Shown piece by piece: positions 6,949 to 7,658 of a stretch of 7,658 nt of DNA. Every line of letters starts with the position of its first letter. Positions within the stretch are counted from its first letter, which is position 1. This DNA is from an uncultured Methylobacter sp. (GTDB taxonomy: Bacteria > Pseudomonadota > Gammaproteobacteria > Methylococcales > Methylomonadaceae), in the NCBI GenBank assembly GCA_903831545.1, contig CAIKYI010000518.1, positions 1 through 7,658 on the forward strand, in the 5' to 3' direction. The position numbers and the translations under genes are program-made. The notes under the pieces were generated by a model. It made no database searches and was not told where the DNA came from. It saw only the letters and a list, made by a program, of their open reading frames with translations.

Positions 6949-7614
6949 TTATGCCTTAACCTTGGTTTCTGAACTAAAAGCGATATGCAGAAAACTGGCA
7001 ACAAAGTTTTCCAAACCGGCCCGTTGCTGTTTGACCTGGCGCAGAAAAAAGTTATAGCCCAACACTGCAGGCACAGCTACAGCTATTCCGATTGCCGTGG
7101 CTACCAGGGCATCGCCAATGGGGCCCGCAACGACATCAAGACTGGTCGAGCCACTGGCGGTAATCTCATGCATTGCATGCATAATGCCTAATACGGTGCC
7201 GAACAGGCCGACAAACGGCGAGGTGCTGCCGATACTGGCAAGCAGGGTCAAGCCGCTTTCCATCAGATGCTGCTCTTTTTGCATTTGCACCAATAGCGCC
7301 TGTTCCAGTAAATCAACCGGCGCACCGATATATTTAAGATGCTTGCGGTCAGCCTTAACGCTTTCAGACAGCCACGAAAAACCCTGTTGTGCGATGCGGG
7401 ATTGCGGACCTATCGCTTTGTCTTTGGGCAGTGTTTGTGCGCCTGCCAAATCAGCCGCCTCCCAAAACGCTGCTGTAAAACGTCGGTTACGAAAACTATT
7501 ATTGGTAAATTCCCATATTTTAAAAAAAATCACCGTCCAGGTAGCCACCGAAAAAATCAACAAAGTGTAGAGGGTGCCATCGATGATGGTTTTCGGCTCA
7601 AGATGATAGGGCAT
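6949..7614 (-). CDS. exbB: MotA/TolQ/ExbB family proton channel subunit
   Basis: This 221-residue inner-membrane protein is the multimeric proton channel half of an ExbB-ExbD (or TolQ-TolR) energiser, which converts proton motive force into mechanical work on envelope partners. Three membrane helices are visible at about residues 12-33, 124-147 and 165-190, with a long cytoplasmic segment between the first two, as in the family. The signature lies at 131-145 (TSPFVGLFGTVLGIM) and 165-187 (GPIGDALVATAIG, then AVPAVLGYN). Thr140 and Thr173 correspond to the pore threonines of E. coli ExbB (Thr148 and Thr181). Asp168 stands where E. coli has Glu176, a conservative change. The ATG is chosen because AAAGGAA lies 6 nt upstream. 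It is the first gene of the visible operon and ends 2 nt before the ExbD gene. ExbB versus TolQ cannot be settled from this sequence; no tonB, tolA or pal is adjacent. Confidence 0.93.
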   Translation of the reverse strand: MPYHLEPKTIIDGTLYTLLIFSVATWTVIFFKIWEFTNNSFRNRRFTAAFWEAADLAGAQTLPKDKAIGPQSRIAQQGFSWLSESVKADRKHLKYIGAPVDLLEQALLVQMQKEQHLMESGLTLLASIGSTSPFVGLFGTVLGIMHAMHEITASGSTSLDVVAGPIGDALVATAIGIAVAVPAVLGYNFFLRQVKQQRAGLENFVASFLHIAFSSETKVKA

Positions 7615-7620
7615 TAAGGA

Positions 7621-7627
7621 TTCCTTT
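7621..7627 (-). promoter_or_regulatory. Ribosome binding site of exbB
   Basis: AAAGGAA on the - strand lies 6 nt upstream of the exbB ATG, the strongest Shine-Dalgarno in the operon, and it fixes this start. The remaining upstream bases to the window end are AT-rich (for example TATTAATTTTATTTTG) and could include part of a promoter. Too little sequence is present to call -35 and -10 boxes. Confidence 0.7.
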
Positions 7628-7658
7628 AGTTATTCAAAATAAAATTAATAGGTACGAT

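Noticed and set aside
7097..7570. A 157-codon open frame on the + strand.
   Set aside because: It is fully antisense to the well-supported exbB gene and has a cysteine-rich, low-meaning product typical of a shadow frame.

Overview
The window looks like a chromosomal segment of a gammaproteobacterium of moderate GC content. Two short palindromes resemble intergenic repeats I associate with Methylococcales-type methanotrophs and related proteobacteria, but this taxonomic guess is inference. No gene on the + strand is supported; every convincing coding region is on the - strand.

Most of the window (658-7614, read right to left) is one compact five-gene cluster. It starts with an ExbB/TolQ-type proton channel subunit (6949-7614) and an ExbD/TolR-type partner (6536-6946). 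These are followed by the three parts of an RND tripartite efflux pump: an outer-membrane lipoprotein of the NodT/OprM type (5164-6534), a periplasmic adaptor (3856-5010) and an inner-membrane RND permease (658-3780). The first three genes are separated by 1-2 bases, so co-transcription is very likely. The gaps before the adaptor (153 bp) and before the permease (75 bp) are wider. Each holds a different strong palindrome, and neither following start codon has a visible Shine-Dalgarno sequence.

The pump should move an unknown substrate from the inner membrane or periplasm across the outer membrane using the proton gradient. The unusual feature is a second proton-driven module, ExbB-ExbD, encoded in the same unit with no TonB, TolA or TonB-dependent receptor in view. 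The permease also lacks the lysine and threonine of the AcrB proton relay, while keeping its two aspartates and its arginine. The ExbB carries Asp where the E. coli protein has Glu176.

Left of the pump operon lies a non-coding stretch (474-657) with a canonical G-quadruplex motif ending in 13 consecutive Gs, and a 75-bp unit bounded by 8-bp inverted repeats. Beyond it (81-473) is the decayed remnant of a REP-associated tyrosine transposase (RAYT, IS200-like HUH family). It has two frameshifts, an internal deletion and a lost catalytic histidine. The left edge (1-54) has a 10-bp inverted repeat just downstream of the remnant. No CRISPR, tRNA or rRNA was seen. The window ends 44 bp upstream of the first operon gene, so the main promoter is probably mostly outside.
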